Assembly (NCBI GenBank): GCA_000435715.1
Contig: FR882595.1
Location: 164,695-170,284, forward strand
DNA: 5,590 bases
Reading direction: 5' to 3'
From: Firmicutes bacterium CAG:145
GTDB lineage: Bacteria; Bacillota; Clostridia; Peptostreptococcales; Anaerovoracaceae
In this document: positions 4,682-5,590 of the stretch, piece by piece
How the letters are laid out: each line of letters opens with the position of its first letter
How positions within the stretch are numbered: position 1 is the first letter of the stretch
Position numbers and translations under genes: made by a program
Notes under the pieces: generated by a model
Databases searched by the model: none
What the model was told of the DNA's origin: nothing
Seen by the model: the letters and a program-made list of their open reading frames with translations, nothing else

Positions 4682-5590
4682 TCCCAATGTAATTAAAGTG
4701 AATATCAATCTTCTGTGTGTAAAACTTCTTCCTGTAAGCGCCGTCGCGCTCATGCACTGTGATGTGGTGGAAAAACTCCCGCAGGATTTCCGGGGTCAGC
4801 TCCGGCACCTCTACCACAAGGTCGCTTTTGTAGGACGGTTTGTGCGTCTTGCAGCTTGTCTGTATGCCGATATAGTCCGGGTTTTCCAGTATATCCGCTA
4901 CACTGCTTCCCGACCACCGATAGGGAAAGTCCGGGTTGCGGCTGGAATGGCCCCGCCCAAACTTGCGGTAGGCGTATTCCGTTGGCACAAGCACCTTTTC
5001 CCGTTCCAGACGCTTTGCAATCTGTTCCGGCCCCATGCCGGAAGCACACAGGTGGAAGATATGCCGCACCTGTTCCGCCGCCTCCGGGGTCGGGAATGAT
5101 TTTGAACCTGTCCGCCGGGTCTTTCTGGTAGCCGTAGGGGGAAATGGAGGCAATCCGCACGCCCTTTTCCGCCTTATGCTGAATAACGGCGTTGATCTTC
5201 CGGCTGGTCTGCCCGGGATACCACTCGTTAAACAGGTTGGAGAACATGGCTAAATCCTCGTCGCTCTCCGTGTTGGTGGCGCTGTCATAATTGTTGGTAA
5301 TGGCGATAAAGCGCACACCCAGCGCGGGAAAGACGATTTCCAGCAGATTGTTGGCTTCTGACTGATTGCGGTACAGGCGGGTCAAATCGGTCACAATCAG
5401 CGTTGCGGCCTGCCTTCCCGTATTATTGCCATGACCTTCTGGAAGCCGGGGCGGTTGGTCTTTGTCCCGGAAATACCATCGTCATACAGAAACAGGACGT
5501 TTGAAAAGCCCTGTTTTGCCGCATAGTCCCGCAGCATTTCCTCCTGGTGCTGTATGCTCAGGCTGGTGCCTTCCCGGCTGTCCTCGTTGG
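4671..5590 (-). pseudogene. Large serine recombinase remnant: two frameshifts, internal deletion, truncated by window edge
   Basis: Read on the minus strand from the right edge, the product starts inside the resolvase domain: NEDSREGTSLSIQHQEEML (from 5588), then LYDDGISGTKTNRPGFQ (about 5489-5439). One base is missing near 5405-5412; the frame would otherwise stop at 5399-5397. The next frame gives VTDLTRLYRNQ (from 5394), with the conserved arginines of the serine recombinase active site, then the recombinase domain (TSRKINAV, SPYGYQKDPADRFKIIPDP). One extra base in the C4 run at 5089-5086 shifts back to the original frame, EAAEQVRHIFHL to the stop at 4673-4671. After KTHKPSYKSD (near 4821) the sequence jumps to PELTPEILREFFHHITVHE and the family's usual end IDIHFNYIG; the zinc-ribbon and coiled-coil part, about 200 or more residues in full-length relatives, is missing. 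The catalytic serine would lie just beyond the window. Bases are visibly more GC-rich than the surface-protein gene next to it, consistent with acquired DNA. The frameshifts could also be sequencing errors. Confidence 0.85.

Noticed and set aside
4674..5253. Plus-strand open frames across the recombinase region.
   Set aside because: They are the reverse of a recognised serine recombinase, and their translations show no family features.
1..5590. CRISPR array, tRNA or rRNA genes.
   Set aside because: No regularly spaced direct repeats and no tRNA or rRNA signature sequences were seen on either strand.

Overview
The window looks like a chromosomal segment of an anaerobic Bacillota bacterium, probably a gut or oral member of the Clostridia. 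This rests on a lipoprotein with a Gram-positive style lipobox, a surface protein with a sortase-type C-terminal sorting signal, strong GGAGG-type ribosome binding sites and a large serine recombinase of the kind common on clostridial integrative elements. The species cannot be named from the sequence.

Layout. Positions 3-890 hold the 3' three quarters of an M20-family metallohydrolase gene (plus strand), closed by a near-perfect palindromic terminator at 903-941. Positions 942-1161 hold no recognisable gene but contain several hairpin-forming stretches. A 59-codon ORF at 1162-1341 is probably a small gene or a relic. It is followed closely by a lipoprotein of glycoside hydrolase family 3, NagZ-like (1367-2788), with a hairpin terminator at about 2792-2836. 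The 215-bp gap to the next gene is unusually rich in signals: a perfect 10-bp inverted repeat (2871-2900), a promoter with a consensus -35 box, a run of eight G inside the promoter spacer (2953-2960), a dyad across the -10 box and expected start of transcription (2967-2987) and a strong Shine-Dalgarno site. These lead into a 523-residue secreted, wall-anchored protein of parallel beta-helix type (3004-4575). A 12-bp perfect hairpin (4643-4671) separates it from a minus-strand serine recombinase that runs off the right edge (4671-5590). The recombinase is broken by two opposite single-base frameshifts and seems to have lost its middle part, so it is annotated as a pseudogene and marks a decayed mobile element.

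Function. The genes do not form one pathway. The M20 enzyme acts on N-acyl or amide substrates in the cytoplasm. The GH3 lipoprotein likely removes N-acetylhexosamine from muropeptides or glycans at the cell surface. The beta-helix protein is exposed on the wall and is a plausible adhesin. The most interesting point is that the promoter of this surface protein contains a homopolymeric G tract in its -35/-10 spacer, which is a classic architecture for phase-variable expression of surface antigens.
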